DNA of 64,000 nucleotides from Pleodorina starrii (Eukaryota > Chlorophyta > Chlorophyceae > Chlamydomonadales > Volvocaceae). Positions 47,708 through 58,525 of this stretch are shown piece after piece. The DNA lies in NCBI GenBank assembly GCA_030267565.1, contig BRXU01000022.1:1570001-1634000 (forward strand). Reading direction: 5' to 3'. The position numbers and the translations under genes were made by a program. Numbering within the stretch: the stretch's first letter is position 1; every line of letters starts with the position of its first letter. Under the pieces are notes generated by a model. It did not search any database. It was not told where the DNA came from and saw only the letters and a program-made list of their open reading frames with translations.

Positions 47708-50700
47708 TTATGGCAGGAGGCGCAGCTGGCGCATCCGCGGCAAGAAGCCCTTGAGCGCGAACCAGCTGTGGAAGCGGGTCTCGGGGTGGGCATCGTCTGC
47801 GGGGGAGCGGGGGGCCAAGACGAAGCATGTGGATATTACGCGCGCGAAGAGTCCATCTGAGTTCGAAGTAGTGTTTTGCATTCAACGGCCTTCATTCAGA
47901 CCCTCCACAGCTGTCAAAATATGAGCACTCGTCTTGTCGTCTTCCCAAACACACCAGCCAGGGCAAGCACGTGTGTTCAGTTCCTGAGGCAGGGAGCGGT
48001 CATACCTCAAACCTCAAACCCCATGGACATTCGTACCACGGTCCTATGCCTTCCGTACACTCACAGTACACGACTCACCATAGAATAGGTGCTCCGTGGG
48101 TTTGTTGCAAATGGTATGGTTCTGCGGTATCTTGGCCAGAGTACTCACGGGGTCGGGGAAGCACGAAGCTGCAATCAGCACCGCGCAGGCAGGAGGGTTC
48201 AGCGCGATATTGTGAAACTGTAGCCGCCACAATGACGGCCGGATAGTGGGACAATATTCAAAGTCGGTGGGGAGGGGGGGGGTAAAAATGATACCGCAGC
48301 GGTGGGGGACAATATCGCAAAGCGCCAGAGGTAATAATGAGCCAAGGACCTCCTCCGCGTCCGAAACGACAGCGGTTTGCTTGTGCCATGCACTTCCGCA
48401 CACATGCCTCCCCATCCACGTACTGTTAAAAGTCTTGTAGGGCGGCCGAACGCTCTGCATCCCCGTCTCGATCCAGCTGGAGTCCCCCAGCAGGTGGACT
48501 GTGACGCCGAGCTTGGCGGCATCAAGCTTCGACTGCAGGTCGGCAACTGCGATCGCCATCTGTTGCGAAATCACGGTCACCAGTTGCTTGATCTGCATGG
48601 AACGAAGCACGAGCGCGCACAAATGTCACGAATACCGCTAAGCAGGGAACAGCCGGATACTCAGCTGGACTTTCGCAGCCATGTATGACTTCAGGCGCCG
48701 ACGATTGTGAAGCAAAGGTGAAGGCGCCGTCTACGTACAGCCGCCGCATGGACACCAGGCCGTCGCTCGCAGCAGTCGGGCCACATACTTCTCACGCCAT
48801 GCATGTCTGGGCACCAGCTATGTCACACCGACCTGTGTCACCTTCAGACAACTGACGCAGCGCGCTTCGGTCCTAGACAGGTGGCTTATCAGACTCACAC
48901 CCGCCACACTCTGAGATCTGATCCCGAACAAGGGGTTGGTGTCGGCTTCCTTGAAGCCGGAAAAAGGGCGGGGCCCCGTGGAATCCGTACGGGTTAAGTT
49001 GAGCGCTAGGGCGGCGAGGGATGGAGACTGCTGCAAAACTGGTTTGTACTCATACGATGTTGGTTGGCTATAAAAAAGATACCATGCAATAAAGAATGTA
49101 ATATGTTACTTATATCGCGTTTCCGCTGGCCGAGATACTGCTGCACTTGGTATCTTATGTCAGACAGACATGGGCAGGCAGGCAGGCAGGCAGGCACGGA
49201 CAAGGCGCTTCGCGCTGGGGCCCCTCCCAAAAAGGCAATTTGCGTGCAGTGTTGAAGGAGAGCCCCCGACCAAACACGCCCGCCGCTCTTGCGGCCCAGC
49301 CCGGCCCCAGCCACAGCCCACTCCGCTCAAAGCCTCCGACTCACCATGGGCTTCATGGCGGCAGGCGCCATCGGCGAAGCGTGAATCGCAGGGAGGGGCA
49401 CCAGCACCACATCCCTCACACCGGGGATTCTCGCCAGGGCGGCGGCTCCGGTGATGCGGCACGTGATCAGCGACGTGACGGTGGTAGCTATTTCGCTGTC
49501 GGTGAGCATATTACCGTTCAGCCTGGCCTTGGTTAGCGCTACCTGCACGAACGCGTTGTGTGGGCATTTGCCGAAGTGAGTGGGCGTTAGACAGAGAAGG
49601 CGGGAAGGCGGCGGGGATGACGGGAGGGGCAGCAATGGCGCCGACGGCGGGGTTGGGACCGGGGCAGGGACGGAAGGTTGCGAGACTTTTGTTGGTTAAA
49701 ACATATGTGCACAATACCCACACCAGCAGGCGCACTGCCAAGCAAGCGCAGCAAGACAACCGCAATCAAATACTGCTCAAACCGAAAGACGCGCGCGAAC
49801 CCACCATTAAAACGTGGGTCAACCCGAAAGCCGCAAAGAATTCGAAAACCCTGGTAAACTAAACCGCACGCAGTACAACGGAAACACGTCAAAATACGCA
49901 CCAGGATGTCGTTGCTGCCGATCCACTGCACAGGCACCAGCTTGACGTTGTTCCCCGTTGGAATCTTGCCGGAAGTGACGTCAGCGACAACATCCACAAT
50001 CTGGCTGGTCAGGTTCTTGACAAAGCTGGGGCGCCGCGTCAGGGATGGCCAGTCACGGCAGCGTATCAGGGAACACTAGGTGTATGTGCGAGTCGTCAGG
50101 GCCAGCCAGCCAGGTCGATACGATGTGCGAGAACAGGATCAAGGGCTTTGAGAAGGTGTTACAGTTCGAACGTACGTCCGTGTTCAACGTTTCAGTCCTC
50201 CGTCCGTTGGGCAAACTGCAACTCACGGGAAAAACGTCTCCGTAGTTATGTCCTGGCAAGCAGTAGCACCACCGTAAGCATAGTTGAAGATCTGCGAGTA
50301 TTCAGACACGGGCGGTAGGAAAATGATCGCTGGGTCCAGACGACTTCGCCGCAAATGCCAAATGTAACCGTACATCGAGAGAGGCTCAACGTGGCTAGGA
50401 CGATTGTGGCGGGCGTGAAAGCGTGAAGTACAGTACAACAGTGCTTCACCTGCACATCATGCTTCTCGTTGATGTCGCCCTGCAGGTAATCTACCCAGTT
50501 GGGGCCGTCCGAATACCTGAAAGGCGGAGTACGACGCATATGTCTTACAGTGCCATACCGCAGGGAAACGTGAAGATGGAATGGGCCCTGGCCCCGCACT
50601 TTCAGTGATGGATGTCTTGTTGGGAGCAGGAAGGTCACGTCAAATTATAAACTATGGAGGGCCGTGAAGTAGAAAAGCTCGTCGGGCTAGGGCATGGTGC

Positions 50701-51539
50701 CATTGCTTACACACTGCGGTCCAGGTTCAATACCTGGCTAGGCCCATACTTACGTTCACATCTCACTCACTAAAGGTATACAGATCCACGCTTCCGCACA
50801 GGTCTGCCACTCGGCAGACTAAGATAGGCGGGCGGGCGGGCGGCGGGCGGGCGGGCGGCGGGCCTTCCGTGAGAAGGACCACTGGGCCCGTGTTGCAGAA
50901 CGAAACCAAGTCACTTGAGGTTCCATACGTCGGGGCCGAGACTTGAATTCATGTATTCTGGACTCAGTGTTATCACAATTCTGTTGGGAGGGAAACGGAC
51001 GTGCCCTACCTGCCGTGCCAGTAGATGCGCGAGTCCGGGACGCCGGCAGCACGGAAGGTGTTTCCTGTAGACAGGGAAACGCGCCGGCGTCGCACAACCG
51101 TCGCGAACTCGTGTGTGAATGGCGTGCCCGAGGAGACAGACAGCACTCGATGCGCAATTCAAAAAGAAGACGCTACCGCCGGACCGGAAGTCGCGGGTGA
51201 CAAACAGCAAGCAGCAAACGGCTAGTGTCATGGAACAATAAGATAAAGCCAAATCTAAGCTGTGAGTTCCTACGAAATATTCTGGTGCAACGATTTCTGG
51301 CGTTCACAGGTCTTTGAGGCCGTCCAACCCCCGTCTTTGTTTGAAAACTTACCGTTGTCGCTCAAGCTATCTCCAGTCATGGCAAGCGCATACGTTGGCT
51401 TTGGCGTAGGAGAGGGAGCTGCTCGCTCGCGACGCGCATCGACCCAGCCCAATGATGCCGCCAACAGCGCAACACTGATACAGAAGAAGGTTGAAGGGCC
51501 CATTATAATTCCACGTTTTAATATGCCGGTAAGTAGCAA
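47708..51539 (-). CDS. GDSL-type esterase/lipase, secreted
   Basis: Ten exons, complement of 51353-51539, 51010-51064, 50450-50516, 50227-50291, 49902-50025, 49345-49542, 48424-48592, 48149-48168, 48079-48121 and 47708-47796; 1017 nt, 338 aa, phases close. GDSL enzymes of the SGNH fold hydrolyse esters of lipids or sugars. N-terminus: hydrophobic signal (FFCISVALLAASLGW). Block I is MTGDSLSDNGNTF with nucleophile Ser58. Then AGVPDSRIYWHGRYSDGPNW, NYAYGGATACQD, block III VQWIGSNDIL (Asn), and C-terminal CNKPTEHLFYDDAHPETRFH with Asp310 and His313 as the DxxH pair. All catalytic residues are present. Exon 8 is only 20 nt; without it and exon 9 the catalytic Asp is lost. Introns hold a retroposon (48929-49233) and a tRNA-like fragment (about 50685-50750). 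Likely secreted. Confidence 0.92.
48929..49233 (+). mobile_element. Retroposon family A, internally deleted copy, in a GDSL intron
   Basis: 305 bp. It has the same start (CAAGGGGTTGGTGTCGGC), then jumps from GCTAGGGCGGCGAGGG to GGAGACTGC and follows the 11.6-kb copy to the end (CTTCGCGCTGGGGCCCC, A5). About 335 bp of the middle are missing. CAGG repeats near 49170 are copy-specific. Confidence 0.8.
50685..50750 (+). other. tRNA-like fragment
   Basis: CCAGG TTCAATA CCTGG is a perfect T-arm, and GGTTCAATACC fits the pol III B box. A TAGGGCATGG stretch upstream resembles an A box, and GGGCTAG can partly pair with CTAGGCCC. Only about 30 nt separate the acceptor-like and T arms, so D and anticodon arms are not both present. 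Probably a tRNA relic or SINE head inside GDSL intron 2. Confidence 0.3.
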
Positions 51540-52385
51540 TGCACGGCGTCAAGTGGTGGGGCCGCGCGTCTCGGCTTCGCTCGGACTGAAAACGTCAGTG
51601 TCCGACGTTGCTCGTAGCGGACAGATAAACCACAGCCAGTCTAGTAAAGCGGCAGAGGTATAAATTACAGTGTTTGCGGTTTATGTGGGAAGCCGCACGG
51701 CGAAGGTTGCAGGGCCGTGCTAGTAAGAAAAGTGAGAGATCCAATCTTCCCAAATCCTGCTTGTCTCACAATTCTATTTATGAAGAAATGGAAATTGCGC
51801 AGATCTATTAATATTAATAATTATACAAGACAAGAAAGACAGAATGTCGGCATGGCATACATGGAGGTATGGCCGGTTCCCCAAGGGTCGCCGACCGGTC
51901 GGATTGGGGAGCCGAAATGGGCGGGTCCTGCACGTCCTTGGGGAGCCAAAGGCCTTCCCCAGAAACACTTCTTGTTGGCCACGTCACAACTGCTCCTATC
52001 TAGCTCTCCAAACCATGTATAATGATAAGTAATGTTACAATAATGACTGGGGCATGAGGGCGCGGGCCCCTGGACACAATTAAGAATTAACCCACCGGTA
52101 CGACGTGCACACCCCGCTACACACCCGGATACCGCATACTGCCATCATATTGTGAACATTTAGCCATTCACAACGATGAACTACAGCACGTTCTAACATT
52201 CTAGTTCATGTACCACTGGCGCACCGATTCCGCTCTGTTAGGCAATTGTGCCAGTCGTCAACATCTTCGTAGCATGGGCCCAGATAACAAATATTTAAAA
52301 AATCAATGCGTGTACTAAACCAGCTGCTACGCTTAATGCGAATCCCGAGCTGACTTCCTTGGGAACGGGCTTGACTGGCACAATA
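51540..52385. promoter_or_regulatory. Divergent region between GDSL gene and unknown gene
   Basis: Holds repeat B (51704-51825). The rest is AT-richer intergenic sequence with no recognisable motif. Confidence 0.4.
51704..51825 (+). repeat. Repeat B, copy 1
   Basis: GAAAAGTGAGAGATCCAATC, CCCAAATCCTGCTTGTCTCA, then ATGGAAATTGCGCAGA and AATATTAAT are shared with 58229-58347 in the same orientation. Copy 2 has about 10 extra bp near its start. Confidence 0.85.
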
Positions 52386-55197
52386 ATGTTGCGAATCGGG
52401 AAAAAATCCAGGAACTTCATTAAAAGTCTTCTGAGGCAACTCTCAAATGCCTTTGACGGCAAATCGGGCGAGGACGACGACGAGGCGACAGACGGGCGCT
52501 TTAAACTGGAGAACTTCTTTGGGCTCAAGCTCAAGCAGCTTCCCGGTGCTGTCCTTATATACACTGCCCCGACACAGTCTGAGCCCCGCTTTGAGGCTTA
52601 CGGTTGGATGCGCGACAGCCTAGCTGTCCAGGTCGTCGAAGATGTCTGCGACCGTCTTGCAGCCGTCCACCGCCTGAAGAAACCCCCGCCCAGGATTACC
52701 CTGGGCCGTGCGGACAGGCGCCCTTTAGAAGGCGCGCCGGCTCCTATTCAACCTCCGTCGGACCACCTCCGCGCCCTGGGCAGGACGGCGTACCAGAATG
52801 TCCTGCGCCGACAGCTTCAGGAACGCGCCACGGGCCTGTGGCAGCAGCAGCTGTGCAATGGCGGCAGACCCGGTGAAAAGGGGGAGCATAAGTCCTGGCT
52901 GGTACAGCGCTCGAATGCAGGTGAAGCGCTGTGCGGCTGTGGTGGCACTTGCAAGGAAGCACGTGAGGCCCTCCGCTACCCGGATACTCTCGCGCTTATA
53001 AATTGGCACGAGTTCTCGGCCACCAATGAGGAAAACCGCATCCTTGTTCACTGGGCACAGCTGGTGGACCCCACCTTCAAAGCGTGGGTGGAAGAGTAAG
53101 TCTTGCCGTACAGGGCCTGCAAACACGCCATGTACTGCTGATGGTCATACACACTTGCAACCGACATCTGCAGGCGAGAGGCAGCGCGCGCCAAGCAAAT
53201 CGAGGACCGCGCCAAGCTGGTAAGCAAGGTCGGAACATCGTACTGATGTACCGGCTGTCCCTTGCCTTCACGACCTTCGCCCATTATGTCACCGTCTGAA
53301 CCCCTCCCTGCGTGCAGCTAGAGCGCCGTGTGGCCGCTGACCGGGAGGAGGGCGACAGCGGTTCCGACCTTGAGTCAGAGGAGGTTGAAGACGAGGGAGC
53401 TGGTGCGGGGCCATCCAACGGTGAGGGTAGTTACATGACGGGGAACAAAGACGTGTCATGACTCTTAACTGCTTGTGAGGGTGCGAGGGTGCATGGAGGA
53501 TTGGGAGAGACTGGGGGTATGGAGGGTTGGGACACTCACAGGATGTGGATTCCACCAATGTACCTGCTGCAATGCAAACCAACTCCTAATGATTTGTGTA
53601 ACACATACTGCATTCGTTGCCAAACGTCGTCGAACACATCATTAGTTGGTCGACCCCTTGTGCTACTCACTTTGGCAGGAACCGAGGCGCGGGTACCCCC
53701 AGTACGGGGCGGCGGACGCCGACCGCACCTGTTCGACCCAGTCCGCCTCCGAGAAGTTTTCGAGAAGTACAACGGGTCCCCACGCGGCTTTAAGGCCCAC
53801 GCCCCCATGCTCTTAGCGGAAGTAGGCGGCAACAAGACAGCTCTAAAGGCGGCGCTGAAGGCAGCCAACTTGCTTTGGGGTGTCCCAACCAAAAACCAGG
53901 TGTGCAGATGTGACGTGTATCATGTGGATTGGTTGTATGTGCCAGACTCAGATGCACGCTCCGCCCCCCCCCCTCACAGGTGGACCGCATGAAGGCGGAG
54001 TACCTGCAGCACGCCCAGTCCAAGAACGTGCGGCAGTCACTGCTGTCAACCTTGGAAGCTGTCCCCGGCATGTGGACGTTGAAGCGCCTGAAAGCCATCC
54101 TCAAGCTACAGGGCGTCGATATTCCTGACGGTAAGCTATATGGACAAGCTGTAACCCACCGTGGTTAGTATTGATATGACAACCAAGCGCTTTTCTATCA
54201 CTGTTTTCCAGGGCGTCGGCGCTACAAGCCAGCTGCTGTTGGCGCTGACGAGCTGCTGGGCGAGGACAGCAGCGAAGGGGAAGAGGCTTCGTACAGCGGC
54301 AGTGAGAGCTACCATGACGTGTATATTAACTCTTCCTCCAGCGACGAGGACTCGGACCGCGGTTTCCGCGCCGGCGGCCTGGGTGCGGCCGGGGGCGAGG
54401 AGCATGGCGCAGCAACGGTGGCGGCAGCGACGGCAGGGCAGCAAACCGGCGACGGGCAGCACCGGGGGGCAGTGGCGCCTCGCGGCCGGGGGGGCGCGGG
54501 CCGGGGACGTGGGCGTCAAGCCGCACCGGCGGAGCCAGGCGGAGGCGCGGGCGCGGTCAACTTAATTGTGCCGCGCGCCCGCTCGGCAGCGGATGCTTAT
54601 GGAAGCAGCGACGAGGACTCGGACCGCGGTTTCCGCGCCGGCGGCCTGGGTGCGGCCGGTGGCGAGGAGCATGGCGCAGCAACGGTGGCGGCAGCGACGG
54701 CAGGGCAGCAAACCGGCGACGGGCAGCACCGGGGGGCAGTGGCGCCTCGCGGCCGGGGGGGCGCGGGCCGGGGACGTGGGCGTCAAGCCGCACCGGCGGA
54801 GCCAGGCGGAGGCGCGGGCGCGGTCAACTTGATTGTGCCGCACGCCCGCTCGGCAGCGGATGCTTATGGAAGCAGCGACGAGGACTCGGATCGCGGTTTC
54901 CGCGCCGGCGGCCTGGGCGCGGCCGGGGGCGAGGAGCATGGCGCAGCAACGGTGGCGGCAGCGACGGCAGGGCAGCAAACCGGCGACGGGCAGCACCGGG
55001 GGGCAGTGGCGCCTCGCGGCCGGGGGGGCGCGGGCCGGGGACGTGGGCGTCAAGCCGCACCGGCGGAGCCAGGCGGAGGCGCGGGCGCGGTCAACTTGAT
55101 TGTGCCGCACGCCCGCTCGGCAGTGGTCGGGTTGGGATTGGGGGCTCGTGCAAATCGTGGGTCGAAACTCAGCGAGATATTGGAGCAGTTGCGGTGA
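52386..55197 (+). CDS. Unknown protein with triplicated Arg-Gly-rich repeat
   Basis: Six exons: 52386-53095, 53174-53219, 53318-53420, 53679-53899, 53980-54130, 54212-55197; 2217 nt, 738 aa, phases close. The 5' end is uncertain; an acceptor CCAG near 52410 could make exon 1 internal. Residues 1-237 are a globular part (FFGLKLKQLPGAVLIYTAP, RFEAYGWMRDSLAVQVVEDV). An acidic coiled linker follows (EEGDSGSDLESEEVEDEG), then a helical part (KYNGSPRGFKAHAPMLLAEV, TLKRLKAILKLQGVDIPDG) that looks able to bind nucleic acid. The C-terminus has three near-identical 89-aa units ([33 protein letters not shown]), RGG-like. I do not recognise the family. It converges with the unknown gene at 57056-58101 and repeat B lies outside both, so the two could belong to one large mobile unit. 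Confidence 0.6.
54340..55123 (+). repeat. In-frame tandem repeat, 267-bp unit, about 3 copies
   Basis: Units start at 54340, 54607 and 54874. They are almost identical at DNA level, including silent sites, so the expansion is recent or homogenised. Confidence 0.95.
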
Positions 55198-55708
55198 GAA
55201 TTGTGATGTGGTCATGGCCCCGCAGCAGGTTGCTGCCAGGGGCTGGGCCCCAGCACAGTGCATAAGACGGGAGTGGGGATGCGCGTGTGGCACCAGATTG
55301 CATTCCTAGACGGGAGTGGGGGTGCGCCCGGATGGTTTGTTGTGTGAAACTGTAGGCAGCATTGGAATGTTACGGGTCCCGAACCGTTGTGGTTAATCAG
55401 GCCACGGTCGGCCAACTTACGAACAAACAGCGAAGAAAGCGTTGTTATTGAATGTCAGTAAAGGGTCACGTAGACTGCACAGTTGCCGAAATTTATCTCT
55501 TGAACGGTTTGACGGGCCTGCGGGACTGGCCTGGACACGTCTTTGCCGGTGGCTGGGCCCATCCACGCCTTCCTGGCCATAAGCATCTCCGCTGTTTATA
55601 ACTTGTGACCCTTACATTGATGCAGGAGGACTGTGTGCTGGGCAGGGCATCGTGTACGGGCGCAACCGCTGTTTGTAGTCCATGTACGGTACAGGTCCCA
55701 GGGGTCCC
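55198..55708. other. Gene-free spacer before the satellite
   Basis: 3' flank of the unknown plus-strand gene. GACGGGAGTGGGG words recur at 55268 and 55312. Nothing else seen. Confidence 0.4.
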
Positions 55709-56938
55709 TTTGTTTGGCGGTACCGGGTTCCGGGGGCTAGCCGCTCCAGCCAGCCCTGCAGCCAGCCTTGCAACCGGTCGGGACTGGGGGCGCCACATGC
55801 AAAAGTCAACATCTCGGCCTGAAATTCGGCACACAGCACACATACACCTAGGGAACGCCATATCCCGAAGCGCGCACGAAAATTCGTTTGTTTGGCGGTA
55901 CCCGGTTCCGGGGGCTAGCCGCTCCAGCCAGCCCTGCAGCCAGCCTTGCAACCGGTCGGGACTGGGGGCGCCACATGCAAAAGTCAACATCTCGGCCTGA
56001 AATTCGGCACACAGCACACATACACCTAGGGAACGCCATATCCCGAAGCGCGCACGAAAATTCGTTTGTTTGGCGGTACCGGGTTCCGGGGGCTAGCCGC
56101 TCCAGCCAGCCTTGCAACCGGTCGGGACTGGGGGCGCCACATGCAAAAGTCAACATCTCGGCCTGAAATTCGGCACACAGCACACATACACCTAGGGAAC
56201 GCCATATCCCGAAGCGCGCACGAAAATTCGTTTGTTTGGCGGTACCGGGTTCCGGGGGCTAGCCGCTCCAGCCAGCCCTGCAGCCAGCCTTGCAACCGGT
56301 CGGGACTGGGGGCGCCACATGCAAAAGTCAACATCTCGGCCTGAAATTCGGCACACAGCACACATACACCTAGGGAACGCCATATCCCGAAGCGCGCACG
56401 AAAATTCGTTTGTTTGGCGGTACCGGGTTCCGGGGGCTAGCCGCTCCAGCCAGCCTTGCAACCGGTCGGGACTGGGGGCGCCACATGCAAAAGTCAACAT
56501 CTCGGCCTGAAATTCGGCACACAGCACACATACACCTAGGGAACGCCATATCCCGAAGCGCGCACGAAAATTCGTTTGTTTGGCGGTACCGGGTTCCGGG
56601 GGCTAGCCGCTCCAGCCAGCCCTGCAGCCAGCCTTGCAACCGGTCGGGACTGGGGGCGCCACATGCAAAAGTCAACATCTCGGCCTGAAACTCGGCACAC
56701 AGCACACATACACCTAGGGAACGCCATATCCCGAAGCGCGCACGAAAATTCGTTTGTTTGGCGGTACCGGGTTCCGGGGGCTAGCCGCTCCAGCCAGCCC
56801 TGCAGCCAGCCTTGCAACCGGTCGGGACTGGGGGCGCCACATGCAAAAGTCAACATCTCGGCCTGAAACTCGGCACACAGCACACATACACCTAGGGAAC
56901 GCCATATCCCGAAGCGCGCACGAAAATTCGTTTGTTTG
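55709..56938. repeat. Satellite array, 178/166-bp units, seven copies
   Basis: Units start (TTTGTTTGGCGG) at 55709, 55887, 56065, 56231, 56409, 56575 and 56753, with a cut-off eighth at 56931. The short form lacks 12 bp of an AGCCCTGCAGCC stretch. Order by length: 178, 178, 166, 178, 166, 178, 178. Units six and seven share GAAACTCGG where the others have GAAATTCGG. Unit length is not a multiple of 3, so repeated frames on both strands are not proteins. Confidence 0.96.
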
Positions 56939-57055
56939 GTGGCGGCAGCAGGGCATGGCCGCACCGTTAGTCCCATGGGCCCTTGCCGTCGGTGGGGCCC
57001 TAACACACCCACTGCAAAAACCTCCTTGCTGCCCAGAAGGGACCAAGTGAACAAA

Positions 57056-58101
57056 CTACCAGTCCTCGTCGATTATTGCGGACTGATCCCTTGGAATCTG
57101 GCCCTCTTTCAGGAGACGGAACGCCACAAGCATGCGCTCATTTCTTCCCAGGTGCAGCCTCAGAAGGCGCAGCCTCCCGGGCAGGGTGCGGTCGTCCGAC
57201 TGTGATAGTGCATCCGACAAAAGCTGCACCCGGCGCTCGCACTTATTAATAGCCTTCTCAATCTCAGCGACAATCAACGCAACCTCCTCGTTGCCGCGCT
57301 TACGGTCGTGGTAGCTGCGCAGCAGTGCTGCCCTCAAGCGTGACGTCTTGCCCTCCTGTGGCCCGCCTTCAACGCCCCATGGGAACTTCTGGCCCATCGC
57401 CTTCTGCAGCGCATCTGGCTCCTTGATGGCCGAGGCCAGTGCGGCAGACACAGCGCCTGCAACCTTGCACCACGACACCAGCCGGCCCCACATGCCTTCA
57501 ATCCGCTGCTTGGTTTGGGACTTGTCCCGTATCGCGTAGCCCTGCTCCTTCCGCCTGCCACTCAGGTGCTGGATGACGTACTCCAGACTCCAGTAGTCCG
57601 CCACTGCCTCCTGTCACAGATGACGAGAGTACTTTTGTTGTAAGCCCTGAACGTGTGCGCCTTATTCAGCAACGAGGAACCCACCTCCAGCTCCGACTGC
57701 AGTTTGAGCACCTCTCCTTTGGCGAGTTCCGCAAGGCCCGCCTTGAACGCCTCCGATCCGTCCACCCAATCGGCAGGGTTGATGGCGTGCTGGCTCTCTA
57801 GCTCCTCAAGGCGCGTCCTAATGGAGCGGATGAGCACTGGGCGCTGGCGGATGGAAGCAGAGTCTGCCCCAGGGTATAGAAGTCCCAAGGAGACGGCGTC
57901 CGTCTCAGCGTCAAGAATATCACACCGCTGCAGTTTATCTAGGGCTAGCCGGCATCTCGCGTATTCGCCCTTCACAAAGCGCGCCGCCTGCTCCGCCTGC
58001 GCCTGCCGCTGCTGTTCCCCCTGCCCCTGAGGTGGGGGCATCAGCTGCCGCTTCCGCCGCTGCTCCTCCTCTTCGCACTTCTCCTGGAGTCGGCTTCGGA
58101 C
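57056..58101 (-). CDS. Unknown coiled-coil protein, C-terminal part; KDZ-transposase-like?
   Basis: Two exons, complement of 57685-58101 and 57056-57610, join in phase and give at least 324 residues to a stop at 57056. Exon one: charged coil (RLQEKCEEEEQRRKRQ), then RFVKGEYARCRLALDKLQR and TRLEELESQHAINPADW. Exon two: YWSLEYVIQHLSGRRKEQGY, SQTKQRIEGMWGRLVSWCKV, then a Leu/Arg-rich end. The GRRKEQ…QTKQRI spacing reminds me of the C-terminal region of Kyakuja-Dileera-Zisupton transposases, which are common in green algae; this is from memory only. No catalytic acidic residues can be placed. Upstream of 58101 the gene runs into a duplicated segment and repeat B, and no further exon was found, so it is probably a 5'-truncated gene. 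Confidence 0.45.
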
Positions 58102-58126
58102 CTGTGAAATGATATTGTTGTGGCCA

Positions 58127-58218
58127 TAGCTGCATACATGCCGACATTCTAAAAATTAATCTTCCTGTGCAAATGGAGAATGCGCGCTCCACTCCTGGAG
58201 ACAATCCGTACCTTTCGG
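58127..58218. repeat. Direct repeat of about 90 bp, copy 1
   Basis: CATACATGCCGACATTCTAA, CTTCCTGTGCAAATGGAGAA and CACTCCTGGAGACAATCCGT recur at 58436-58525. The two copies flank repeat B copy 2. Confidence 0.9.
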
Positions 58219-58228
58219 CAATACGCAA

Positions 58229-58347
58229 CGTTGCGGGGCCGTGGGGGGAGGCTTCTAGTGAGAAAAGTGAGAGATCCAATCTTCCCAAATCCTGCTTGTC
58301 TCACAATTCTATTTATAATCAAATGGAAATTGCGCAGAGCGCTTAAT
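58229..58347 (+). repeat. Repeat B, copy 2
   Basis: See 51704-51825. It lies between the two 90-bp direct repeats. Confidence 0.85.
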
Positions 58348-58435
58348 ATTAATGAAAAACGTGCCGCATTTCACAATGTGCGGCTAAGGAAAGGTGGGCG
58401 GGACGAAGCAAAACACAAGGGAACACAAAACGATA

Positions 58436-58525
58436 AGCATACATGCCGACATTCTAAACAGTCTTCCTGTGCAAATGGAGAATGCGCGCTCCACTCCTGG
58501 AGACAATCCGTACCTTTTGGCAAGC
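58436..58525. repeat. Direct repeat of about 90 bp, copy 2
   Basis: See 58127-58218. Confidence 0.9.

Noticed and set aside
47796..48592. GDSL model joining exon 7 directly to the last exon
   Set aside because: It keeps frame but replaces the catalytic Asp with Asn. Two small in-phase exons restore CNKPTEHLFYDDAHP, the expected family motif.
55612..57054. Repeated frames of about 90-180 aa across the satellite
   Set aside because: Unit lengths of 178 and 166 bp shift the frame each time. The frames exist on both strands at once and carry no conserved protein signal.
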